A program made the position numbers and the translations under genes. This document shows, one piece after another, positions 1 to 6,349 of a stretch of 9,561 nucleotides of DNA. Origin of the DNA: an uncultured Lachnospiraceae bacterium. GTDB lineage: Bacteria > Bacillota > Clostridia > Lachnospirales > Lachnospiraceae. Positions within the stretch are counted from its first letter, which is position 1; every line of letters begins with the position of its first letter. The notes beneath the pieces are model-generated. The model saw only the letters and a program-made list of their open reading frames with translations, was not told the DNA's origin and made no database searches. Location of the stretch: positions 1 through 9,561 of the forward strand of contig CAJTVK010000151.1 of NCBI GenBank assembly GCA_910579645.1, read 5' to 3'.

Positions 1-79
1 CTTTTTACCGGGTGGGACGGGCGGTCCGCAGGCTCCCGGCGCAGGCCGTGCGGGCGCAGAACCGAAAATTGATTTCCGT
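1..79 (+). repeat. Right end of palindromic intergenic repeat, copy 1 (cut by window edge)
   Basis: Bases 50-79 match 27 of 30 positions of 6079-6108, the right arm of the complete copy further along the window. The shared core is ACCGAAAATTGATT followed by TCCGT or CCCGT. The sequence to its left is GC-rich and could form inner hairpins, but the expected left arm (ACGGGAATCAATTTTCGG) lies outside the window. Unlike copy 2, no T-run follows the right arm, so it need not be a terminator in this direction. No gene is visible in bases 1-186. The family is not one I recognise. Confidence 0.7.
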
Positions 80-98
80 GGCGGACTGCTGCTTAAAG

Positions 99-126
99 TT
101 GAAATTCAATTATTTTATACTATAAT
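99..126 (+). promoter_or_regulatory. Sigma-A-type promoter for the hybrid kinase gene
   Basis: TTGAAA at 99-104 and a perfect TATAAT at 121-126 are separated by 16 bases. Transcription would begin near 133, giving an untranslated leader of about 130 bases before the start at 265. The -35 box begins 20 bases after the end of the palindromic repeat. No operator is evident. Confidence 0.65.
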
Positions 127-264
127 TGCATAGGGATTTGTGGTATACTCATAAAAGGTTACCGTAGCCGGGCGGGATGTAAAGAGATGGTTGGTTGGGA
201 AGCCGGAACCGGCACAGGGGCTTATGTCTGTAACGGGGAATATTGTTCAGGGAGGAGACCTTTT

Positions 265-3200
265 ATGAAGGGAAGAGAGGGAACGCTGCGGAAAATAACT
301 TATGTATTGCTTCTTTTGACGGCTATTATCGTTTTATTCCATTGGTATACTGCAAATAACAGAAAACGTATGGAGGAACGGAATAAAAATTATGCGGAGG
401 ATTCCGCAAGGCTGAAGGTTGTGCAGATAAATGACGAACTGAAAAATGCGAAGAATCTTGTCAATGCATATATTTATTTCCTGGGAGAGAGCCTTACGGA
501 GTCCGCCATCAGCGCACAGATGCTGAAGGAAATGGAAGCGAACTCCAGATTTGACGCGCTGCTGTTCACGGATCGGGACGGCACGGACTATGCTTCCGAC
601 GGGCGGACCTCGGATGTGACGGACCGAAGCTTTTATACGGACGGCATCAGCGGAAACAGCGGTATATCCATTATTTTCGAGCCGCATCTTTTCGATGAGA
701 CGATGGCGTGTTTCTATGCGCCTGTCTATAGCGGCGGAGAAATCATAGGTGTGCTCAGGGGAGCATATCTGGCGGAAGAATATCTGAAAAACATGCTTCA
801 CACTACTTATTTCGGCGAGGAGGCAGGCGTATATCTCTGCATGCCCGACGGAAGGGTAATTGCCAGTTCCGACGGCATGGCTTACGGGGAAAATCTGCTG
901 GAAACGTTGGTGGAATCAGGGATATTGGATAAAACTTCCGCAGCCGATGTGCAGCGTATGCTGGATAACAATGAGGAAGGCATATTGGTATGCAGCGTCA
1001 AAAGCCAAACGGACAATATCTGCGTGAAGCACCTTCCCGATCATGATTATATTCTTGTGCAGACATTTCCCGAAAGCGTTACGCAGACTATGATAAGGGC
1101 GGAAAACTGGGTCGGAATCCAATTGGAGATGATGCTGGTGGGAATGTTTGTCCTATATATTCTGGCAGTGATTATTCAGGCAGGACGGGAAAAGAAGAAG
1201 CTGGAGCAGGAAAACAGGGAGATGGGCTATATCATAAGCGGCGTGAATACTTTGTTTACCCGTTTTAACATGGTGGACCTGGAAGCGGGGACTTATCAGT
1301 ATCTGGCAGGAACCAGGCCGGAAAACGTAGGCTTGGAAGCGAAGGGCAGATATGAGGATTATGCGGAACATTTATGTTCTATTCTGGCAGAAGAAAAAGA
1401 CCGGCAGGAATTGGCGGCACAGATAAAGAAAGAAGCCATTATTGAGGCTTTGGACGGGCAGGACGACCTGCGTCTGGAATGTTATGTGCGGCGCGGGGAC
1501 AGGACGGAATGGGAGCATGCCAACGTAATCTGTCTGGAAAGAAAGGACGGAAAAGCCAGCAAGGTTTTATTTACCCGTCAGAATATTACGGAAGTGAAGG
1601 AAAAAGAACTGCGTGTCCGGGCGGAGATGGCGCTGGCAAACCGTAAGGAAAGACAGTATCGGATTGCGATTACGTCCGGTGCGTTCTGCAACTTTGAAAT
1701 AAACGTGACAAAGGATCTGATTGAGCAGGATGTGGTACGCACGATAGACGGACGGCAGATATCCCTGCTGGAGAAAATAGGGTTGGAAGCACCGTGCAAG
1801 GCCTCCGAATGTTTTGAGAAGTGGAAACATTTCGTGCTGCGGGAGTCGCTGGAAGATTATTCGTCCACGGTGAACGTGGAGTATCTGAAAGAACGGTTCC
1901 GGCAGGGCGACAAGGAAGTGGTGGCAGAATTCTGGGGAAAGGATTCGGCGGATGGGCAGATTTGTGTCCGTCAGTCCTTTATTATGACGCAGGACGACGA
2001 CACCGGCGACATCATTGCGATGGTATTGTCCAAGGAAATCACGGGACAGGTGCGCAAGCAGAGGGAGCAGACGCAGGCTTTGCAGGATGCCCTGATGCAG
2101 GCACAGCATGCCAACCGTGCCAAGACTACGTTCCTTTCCAATATGTCCCATGACATCCGTACGCCGATGAATGCAATCATAGGATTTACCACGATTGCCG
2201 TCAGCCATATAGACAATAAGGAACAGGTGAAAGACTGCCTGCAGAAGGTTCTTTCTTCAAGCAATCATCTGCTCAGCCTTATTAACGATATTTTGGATAT
2301 GAGCCGGATTGAAAGCGGAAAGGTGCAGATTAAGGAGCAGGAATGCAATATTTCCGAGCTGATGCACAATTTGGTAAATATTATCCAGCCGCAGGTGAAG
2401 GCGAAACAGCTGGAACTTTTCATTGATACTTTTGAGGTGGCAAATGAAGATGTGGTGGCGGATGCCCTGAAGCTGAATCAGGTGTTTATCAATCTGCTGA
2501 GCAATGCGGTAAAATATACGCCGGCAGGCGGCACCATTACTTTCCGCATTATGCAGAAAACTACTTTCCGCCATGGATATGGGGACTACATTTTTATCAT
2601 TAAGGATAACGGCATCGGGATGTCCAAAGAATTTGTGGAGCATATTTTCGAGCCTTTTGAAAGGGAAGTTACTACGACGCAGAGCGGCATTCAGGGTACC
2701 GGCTTAGGAATGGCGATTACGAAAAATATCGTGGAGATGATGGGCGGCGTCATATCCGTTGAGAGCGAAATGGGGAAAGGCAGCACCTTTACCGTAGAAT
2801 TAAGCCTGAAATTGCAGGATGTGGAGAAAAATGCGGAGCAGATTAAGGAACTTCACGGACTGCGTGCCTTGGTAGTGGACGACGATTTCCATGTATGTGA
2901 CAGCGTAAACAAAATGCTGAAGCAGATTGGCCTGCGGTCGGAGTGGACTACGTCCGGCAGGGAAGCGGTATATCGTGCACAGATGGCTCGGGAGGAAGGG
3001 GATTCCTACCATACTTATATTATTGACTGGCAGATGCCGGAAATCAGCGGCGTGGAAACGGCACGGAGAATACGGAGTGCAGTGGGGGAAGAGGCACCTA
3101 TTATTATCCTGACGGCCTATGACTGGACGGATATAGAGGAAGAAGCAAAAGAAGCGGGAGTGACGGCATTCTGTGCGAAACCTCTTTTTATGTCGGATCT

Positions 3201-3657
3201 GAAGTCGGCATTGCTGGCGGCCAATAATCTGACGGATAAAGAGGACAAAGCTGCGGCATGGACTTTGGCCGACTTCAGCGGGAAGCGTATCCTGCTGGTG
3301 GAAGACATTGAACTGAACCGTGAAATTGCGGAAGTGATCCTGACGGAAACCGGTTTTTTGGTCGAGACGGCACCGGACGGGACGGATGCAGTGGCCATGG
3401 TAAGGGATTCGGAGGAGTATTATTATGATGCGGTTCTGATGGATGTACAGATGCCGATTATGAACGGATATGAAGCCACTAGGACAATCCGGAACCTGCC
3501 GAGGAAAGACGTGAAGAATCTTCCCATTATTGCCATGACTGCCAATGCATTGGAAGAGGATAAGGAGGCGGCGTTAAAGAACGGAATGAATGCGCATATT
3601 GCAAAGCCGCTGGATGTGGATGTCTTTATCGAAGTGCTTGGAAGATATTTGAAATAA
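265..3657 (+). CDS. Hybrid sensor histidine kinase with two C-terminal receiver domains
   Basis: Membrane signal-transduction kinase of 1130 residues. The ATG at 265 is chosen over the in-frame ATG at 187 because GGAGGAG lies 7 bases before it (251-257) and the protein then begins with a membrane segment at residues 11-29. A predicted external sensor region (about 30-281, dCache-like) and a second membrane segment (282-305) follow. Two PAS-like segments occupy about 322-445 and 464-595, then a short coiled coil. The HisKA site is SHDIRTP with His629. The ATPase has an N box around Asn747, DNGIGM at 781 and GTGLGM at 811-816. Receiver 1 has acidic residues 872-874, Asp921, Thr950 and Lys972. 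Receiver 2 has Glu1013/Asp1014, Asp1060, Thr1092 and Lys1114. All catalytic residues are present, so it should be active. No HPt domain is attached and no separate response regulator is adjacent, so the output is unknown. The ligand cannot be read from sequence. Confidence 0.95.
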   Translation: MKGREGTLRKITYVLLLLTAIIVLFHWYTANNRKRMEERNKNYAEDSARLKVVQINDELKNAKNLVNAYIYFLGESLTESAISAQMLKEMEANSRFDALLFTDRDGTDYASDGRTSDVTDRSFYTDGISGNSGISIIFEPHLFDETMACFYAPVYSGGEIIGVLRGAYLAEEYLKNMLHTTYFGEEAGVYLCMPDGRVIASSDGMAYGENLLETLVESGILDKTSAADVQRMLDNNEEGILVCSVKSQTDNICVKHLPDHDYILVQTFPESVTQTMIRAENWVGIQLEMMLVGMFVLYILAVIIQAGREKKKLEQENREMGYIISGVNTLFTRFNMVDLEAGTYQYLAGTRPENVGLEAKGRYEDYAEHLCSILAEEKDRQELAAQIKKEAIIEALDGQDDLRLECYVRRGDRTEWEHANVICLERKDGKASKVLFTRQNITEVKEKELRVRAEMALANRKERQYRIAITSGAFCNFEINVTKDLIEQDVVRTIDGRQISLLEKIGLEAPCKASECFEKWKHFVLRESLEDYSSTVNVEYLKERFRQGDKEVVAEFWGKDSADGQICVRQSFIMTQDDDTGDIIAMVLSKEITGQVRKQREQTQALQDALMQAQHANRAKTTFLSNMSHDIRTPMNAIIGFTTIAVSHIDNKEQVKDCLQKVLSSSNHLLSLINDILDMSRIESGKVQIKEQECNISELMHNLVNIIQPQVKAKQLELFIDTFEVANEDVVADALKLNQVFINLLSNAVKYTPAGGTITFRIMQKTTFRHGYGDYIFIIKDNGIGMSKEFVEHIFEPFEREVTTTQSGIQGTGLGMAITKNIVEMMGGVISVESEMGKGSTFTVELSLKLQDVEKNAEQIKELHGLRALVVDDDFHVCDSVNKMLKQIGLRSEWTTSGREAVYRAQMAREEGDSYHTYIIDWQMPEISGVETARRIRSAVGEEAPIIILTAYDWTDIEEEAKEAGVTAFCAKPLFMSDLKSALLAANNLTDKEDKAAAWTLADFSGKRILLVEDIELNREIAEVILTETGFLVETAPDGTDAVAMVRDSEEYYYDAVLMDVQMPIMNGYEATRTIRNLPRKDVKNLPIIAMTANALEEDKEAALKNGMNAHIAKPLDVDVFIEVLGRYLK

Positions 3658-3733
3658 AGGAAGGGGAGGGGAAAGGGAAGAGGAGAAAGGCGTTTGCCCT
3701 TGAGGAGGGACGAACTTCGGCAAATACAGAATT

Positions 3734-3774
3734 AAGCCTGGAATCCGGTTATTTGTCGGATTTCCAGGCTTTTT
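3734..3774 (+). terminator. Rho-independent terminator after the hybrid kinase
   Basis: AAGCCTGGAATCCG (3734-3747) pairs with CGGATTTCCAGGCTT (3757-3771) with a single bulged base and a 9-base loop, followed by a T-run ending at 3774. On the other strand the stem is followed by the weaker CTTAATT, so it may also stop the convergent hemerythrin transcript. A smaller possible stem, TTTGCC/GGCAAA (3693-3698 and 3719-3724), lies just upstream. Confidence 0.88.
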
Positions 3775-3824
3775 GCGATGCGTAGGGTGCGTAAGGAAAT
3801 CGGCTGCTTTACTACACTCAATTG

Positions 3825-3840
3825 TGACGAACATTCGTCA
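3825..3840. other. Small perfect hairpin between convergent genes
   Basis: TGACGA (3825-3830) and TCGTCA (3835-3840) form a 6-bp stem with a 4-base loop, 9 bases beyond the stop codon of the minus-strand hemerythrin gene. No T-run follows on the minus strand, so it would be a weak terminator at best. An alternative stem, AACATT/AATGTT, overlaps it. Confidence 0.35.
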
Positions 3841-3849
3841 GAAAATGTT

Positions 3850-4686
3850 TTAAGACATGCTTTGGTTCGGTTTAGGTATTTTTTTGTCGGTGTGGAGGAT
3901 ATGGTTAATAAGCCAGCCGAGCAAAAATTCCAACAGGTTCTGTAGGTATTCCTGCGGATTGTTATCCACTTCCTTCAAATCAATATTTTCCAGCTTATCA
4001 ATAAAAGCTTCATGCGCCCGTTTCTGTGCAGGAAGGCCTTCATAACGGATGCTTTCCATATATTCTTCTTCGTCGCCGAAATGTTCTATGGTATAGGCTT
4101 TCAGTTCATCCAGGATATCAATGATTTTGTCGTAGCCGGAAGAGGCATCGTAGGATTTTACCAACTGGCTGGCTCTGTCCACAATGCGGAAAAGTTCCTT
4201 ATGTTCCCTGTCCACCAATTCAATGCCTACCAAATATTCATCGGTAAATTCGCAGGGATTTTCCTTTACCATCCATTCTTCCAAAGGAGGAAGCTTCCCG
4301 ATCAGGATGTCGCTGCTGAGGATATGGCGGTAAAGCCATTTTGCCAGGAAGCTAACCAAGTCGGCAAGAACCCGCTGCTGATCTTTCATGTCGTCAATAT
4401 TGATTAAGTCAAATTCAAGTATTTTTTCACGGAAAAAAGCATGCTGGGGACGCTGGAGAATTAACTCCGGGTCGCAGATTTTAGCCATATATTCCTCTTC
4501 GTGGGTAAAATGCTCTTCGGCATATTGGTCAAGTTCCGAAATGATATCTTTCAGCCGCTGATAATAGTCACTGTGATAATCCGTCGTCACAAGGATATAT
4601 GCCCTGTTCAGTATGTCGAAAAGATATCTGTGCTCTTCGTCAACCTGTTCTATTCCTATCATACAGTCGTCGGTAAATTCAAACAT
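3850..4686 (-). CDS. Tandem two-domain bacteriohemerythrin
   Basis: Soluble protein of 278 residues, about twice the usual length of a bacteriohemerythrin (about 130-140). The ATG at 4686-4684 is chosen because GAAAGGA (4701-4695) precedes it by 8 bases and the hemerythrin fold starts at once; the reading frame stays open upstream to 4824 but has no comparable ribosome site. Domain 1 shows His19, His59-x3-Glu63, His82, His121-x4-Asp126. Domain 2 shows His162, His202-x3-Glu206, His225, His262-x4-Asp267. In both, the first histidine of the usual helix-C HxxxH pair is glutamine (Gln78 and Gln221). Hemerythrins bind O2, or sometimes NO or iron, at a di-iron centre. In an anaerobe the likely role is O2 scavenging, sensing or iron handling; this is inference. 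It stands alone on the minus strand, convergent with the kinase gene. Confidence 0.93.
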   Translation of the reverse strand: MFEFTDDCMIGIEQVDEEHRYLFDILNRAYILVTTDYHSDYYQRLKDIISELDQYAEEHFTHEEEYMAKICDPELILQRPQHAFFREKILEFDLINIDDMKDQQRVLADLVSFLAKWLYRHILSSDILIGKLPPLEEWMVKENPCEFTDEYLVGIELVDREHKELFRIVDRASQLVKSYDASSGYDKIIDILDELKAYTIEHFGDEEEYMESIRYEGLPAQKRAHEAFIDKLENIDLKEVDNNPQEYLQNLLEFLLGWLINHILHTDKKIPKPNQSMS

Positions 4687-4854
4687 TGCAATCGTCCTTT
4701 CTTGGAACGTGCCTTGAAATGCTTTCTGTCCGATATGCGCCGCAAGATGCGGGAGTGTCAAAGCATGTGTGCACAAAATCACACGGATTGCGGTGTGCAG
4801 GCGGCAGAAAAGATGTTTCGGCACGCGCCGATATTATGTAATGAAACTGTTGCT

Positions 4855-4881
4855 GCCATGGCATGCGGAAACAGCCATGGC
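4855..4881. promoter_or_regulatory. Paired GCCATGGC palindromes near the hemerythrin transcription start
   Basis: The self-complementary octamer GCCATGGC occurs at 4855-4862 and again at 4874-4881, 19 bases apart centre to centre (about two DNA turns). The pair lies just downstream of the predicted start of the minus-strand hemerythrin transcript. It could be a two-site operator or a leader hairpin with an 11-base loop. No matching regulator is known to me. Confidence 0.4.
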
Positions 4882-4897
4882 CTATAGACATGACTGT

Positions 4898-4926
4898 ATT
4901 ATACCAAAAGGAGGAAAAAGTGTAAA
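4898..4926 (-). promoter_or_regulatory. Sigma-A promoter for the hemerythrin gene
   Basis: Read on the minus strand, TTTACA (4926-4921) and a perfect TATAAT (4903-4898) are 17 bases apart. Transcription should start near 4891, leaving a leader of about 200 bases before the ATG at 4686. That leader contains the GCCATGGC pair and a small CCGCA/TGCGG stem at 4740-4752, but no riboswitch I recognise. Confidence 0.72.
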
Positions 4927-4975
4927 GGCACAATGAGCCGTTTCCCTCCGGCAGGGAGATATCATCCGTTCATTA

Positions 4976-5004
4976 TATACAAAAATGGGGGAACGGAGTA
5001 TAAT
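4976..5004 (+). promoter_or_regulatory. Promoter of the DUF1801-EamA operon
   Basis: TATACA (4976-4981) and a perfect TATAAT (4999-5004) are spaced by 17 bases, divergent from the hemerythrin promoter about 50 bases away. The -35 box is only a partial match. A second TATAAT at 5017-5022 has no -35 partner at the right distance. Confidence 0.55.
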
Positions 5005-5037
5005 ACGGATAATGTATATAATAAATGGGAGGGATAT

Positions 5038-5166
5038 ATGACGGACAGTAAAAAAATAAAAGAAATTTTGTTTTTCTTGAATGCAGATCTGTGCGTTCGG
5101 AAATGCGGAAACAGGAAAAGGAGGCGGGAATATGTGGACATGCACAAAATGCGGGCGCAGTTTTGA
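5038..5166 (+). CDS. Possible 42-residue leader ORF overlapping the next gene
   Basis: This small ORF begins at an ATG preceded by GGGAGGG (5027-5033), with rather tight spacing of about 4 bases. It encodes a basic peptide with a run of charged residues (RKRRRE near residues 26-31). It ends 35 bases inside the following DUF1801 gene in another frame, so translation could couple to that gene. I recognise no family and the length is within what chance gives; it could simply be untranslated leader. Confidence 0.25.
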   Translation: MTDSKKIKEILFFLNADLCVRKCGNRKRRREYVDMHKMRAQF

Positions 5167-5536
5167 ACATCGGAATCAATCCCACTATTGCGGGAAAGCA
5201 CCCCAGACAATCGAGGAATATATTCAGGCACAGACGGAATCGGTACGACCCTTTTTGAACCGAATGCGGGAAACCGTCGGGGCGGCTCTTCCGGAAGCGG
5301 AGGAACGCATTTCATGGGGGATGCCAACATATTGGAAGAGACGCAATATTATACATTTTGCGGCAAACAAGAACCATATCGGTTTATATCCCGGAGAAGA
5401 GGCAGTGGCATTTTTTGCAGACCGGCTCAAGGAATATAAGACCAGTAAGGGAGCCATCCAATTTCCTTACAGCGAGCCGCTGCCGCTGGAACTGATTGAG
5501 ACAATCGCAAAATGGTGTTATGCCGAAAACCGATAA
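5132..5536 (+). CDS. Zinc-ribbon plus YdhG/DUF1801-type (frataxin-like iron chaperone fold) protein
   Basis: Predicted cytosolic protein of 134 residues. The ATG at 5132 is fixed by AAGGAGG (5118-5124) 7 bases upstream, so the longer frame opening at 5081 is not used. Residues 4-20 hold Cys4-x2-Cys7-x10-His18-x-Cys20, a likely zinc knuckle. The rest resembles the YdhG/DUF1801 family: an acidic helix around 26-58, the characteristic SWGMPTY at 61-67, HFAANKNHIGLYPG at 75-88 and KGAIQFPY at 106-113. Family members adopt a frataxin/YjbR-like fold and some, such as B. subtilis YdhG-type proteins, have been linked to iron delivery; the substrate here is unknown. It is followed after 31 bases by an EamA transporter and probably shares its transcript. 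Confidence 0.88.
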   Translation: MWTCTKCGRSFEHRNQSHYCGKAPQTIEEYIQAQTESVRPFLNRMRETVGAALPEAEERISWGMPTYWKRRNIIHFAANKNHIGLYPGEEAVAFFADRLKEYKTSKGAIQFPYSEPLPLELIETIAKWCYAENR

Positions 5537-5567
5537 ATTTACTTAGGAAAAGGAGGAGAACTGTTAT

Positions 5568-5981
5568 ATGTGGTTTTTATTTGCAATTTTATCCGCAATA
5601 TTTGCGGCGCTGACTTCCATACTTGCCAAGGTTGGCATAGAAGGGGTGAATTCCAATCTTGCCACGGCAATCCGGACCGTGGTGGTATTGGCAATGGCAT
5701 GGATGATGGTATTTGTCACCGGGGCACAGAAAGGACTGGCGGGAATCGGCAGGAAAAGCTGGATATTCCTTATCCTTTCGGGACTGGCTACCGGAGCCTC
5801 TTGGCTCTGTTATTATAAGGCGCTTCAGATGGGGGAAGCTTCGAAGGTAGTGCCGGTTGACAAGCTGAGCGTCGTCATTACGCTGGCGTTGGCATTTGTC
5901 TTTCTGCACGAAAGCTTTACCGTAAAATCATTGGCGGGGGCGGTGCTGATTACCGCCGGGACACTGGTAATGGTAATTTGA
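5568..5981 (+). CDS. Half-size EamA-family (drug/metabolite transporter superfamily) membrane protein
   Basis: Very hydrophobic protein of 137 residues with five likely membrane helices at about 2-22, 31-50, 64-86, 95-114 and 118-137. This is one EamA repeat; full-size members have two, so this one probably works as a homodimer. The end of the repeat reads PVDKLSVVITLALAFVFLHE (96-115), typical of the family. AGGAGGAG at 5551-5558 precedes the ATG by 9 bases. It lies 31 bases after the DUF1801 gene, which suggests one operon, although the two have no known functional link. The substrate cannot be predicted. The transcript ends at the hairpin at 5990-6117. Confidence 0.92.
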   Translation: MWFLFAILSAIFAALTSILAKVGIEGVNSNLATAIRTVVVLAMAWMMVFVTGAQKGLAGIGRKSWIFLILSGLATGASWLCYYKALQMGEASKVVPVDKLSVVITLALAFVFLHESFTVKSLAGAVLITAGTLVMVI

Positions 5982-5989
5982 CGTTTTCC

Positions 5990-6108
5990 ACGGGAATCAA
6001 TTTTCGGATTTGCATCTGTGCCGGGCATTTTGCCGGCTTGCATTGTCGTTGCCGTATTCTTCCGGCCGAAACACAAACGCAGGCACAGAACCGAAAATTG
6101 ATTCCCGT
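5990..6108 (+). repeat. Palindromic intergenic repeat, complete copy 2
   Basis: A 119-base element bounded by a perfect 18-bp inverted repeat: ACGGGAATCAATTTTCGG (5990-6007) against its complement at 6091-6108. A second, inner stem CTGTGCC/GGCACAG (6016-6022 and 6082-6088) stacks inside the first, and the centre contains further short GC-rich stems (GCCGG/CCGGC, CGGCCG). Its right end is nearly identical to 50-79. No ORF is present. It resembles a MITE-like or REP-type palindromic element; I cannot assign a named family and see no clear target-site duplication. Confidence 0.78.
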
Positions 6109-6117
6109 ATTTTTTTC
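5990..6117 (+). terminator. Terminator formed by the repeat, ending the EamA operon
   Basis: The 18-bp stem of the repeat runs directly into a T-run (6110-6117), so on the plus strand it has the form of a Rho-independent terminator, although its loop of about 80 bases is far longer than usual. It sits 9 bases after the EamA stop codon and separates that operon from the metal operon that follows. Confidence 0.65.
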
Positions 6118-6126
6118 TTTTGTTGG

Positions 6127-6154
6127 TTGACATATAGAAAAATTATGATATAAT
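6127..6154 (+). promoter_or_regulatory. Strong promoter of the metal-resistance operon
   Basis: Both boxes are perfect: TTGACA at 6127-6132 and TATAAT at 6149-6154, with a 16-base spacer. The start would fall near 6161, inside the ArsR/SmtB operator, so repressor binding would block RNA polymerase. The leader to the cadC start is about 180 bases and also holds a weak AACAT/ATGTT stem near 6198-6214. Confidence 0.88.
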
Positions 6155-6157
6155 GAA

Positions 6158-6179
6158 CATATGAGCAGTTGTTCATATG
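6158..6179. promoter_or_regulatory. ArsR/SmtB-family operator (inverted repeat)
   Basis: Half sites CATATGAGCA (6158-6167) and TGTTCATATG (6170-6179) form a 10-2-10 inverted repeat with one mismatch pair. This matches the ATATGAaCA-type consensus of SmtB/CzrA/CadC operators. It starts 3 bases after the -10 box, so the cadC product encoded next would repress its own operon until metal binds. Confidence 0.85.
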
Positions 6180-6292
6180 ATAATACAGAGTCTCGGAACA
6201 TATTTGAAAATGTTTTCTGACGGATGTGTGATATATAGTAAATGGAAAATGAAAATACGTTTGTTATTATCTATCATTTGCAGGAGTTTAAG

Positions 6293-6349
6293 ATGACAGG
6301 AAGGGTTTTCGGGCAGGTTCCGGGAAAAAGGAGGGCGGCAGGTGCGTAG
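6293..6349 (+). CDS. Possible 18-residue leader peptide in front of cadC
   Basis: The ATG at 6293 has a well-placed AGGAG (6282-6286) 6 bases upstream. It is followed by 18 codons, rich in Gly, Arg and Ala (MTGRVFGQVPGKRRAAGA), and TAG at 6347-6349. The stop codon lies across the beginning of cadC, whose GTG is at 6342-6344 in another frame. This is the geometry of translational coupling. There is no Cys or His in the peptide, so it would not itself bind metal. Protein-level evidence is absent. Confidence 0.4.
   Translation: MTGRVFGQVPGKRRAAGA

Noticed and set aside
187..264. Longer amino end of the hybrid kinase from ATG 187
   Set aside because: There is no ribosome site before 187 and the extra 26 residues are Gly/Cys-rich with no domain sense; ATG 265 has GGAGGAG at the right distance and precedes the membrane segment.
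1567..2208. 213-codon minus-strand frame inside the kinase gene
   Set aside because: It lies fully antisense to conserved kinase sequence, has no promoter or ribosome site and no recognisable motif.
4012..4407. 131-codon plus-strand frame opposite the hemerythrin gene
   Set aside because: The conserved iron-ligand motifs show the minus strand to be the coding one; this frame is a shadow.
4687..4824. Longer amino end of the hemerythrin protein from 4824
   Set aside because: The frame is open but lacks a comparable ribosome site, and the hemerythrin fold begins at the ATG at 4686, which has GAAAGGA 8 bases upstream.
6161..6341. Riboswitch in the cadC leader
   Set aside because: Only weak short stems and no known aptamer pattern are visible; the operator plus repressor already explain metal control.
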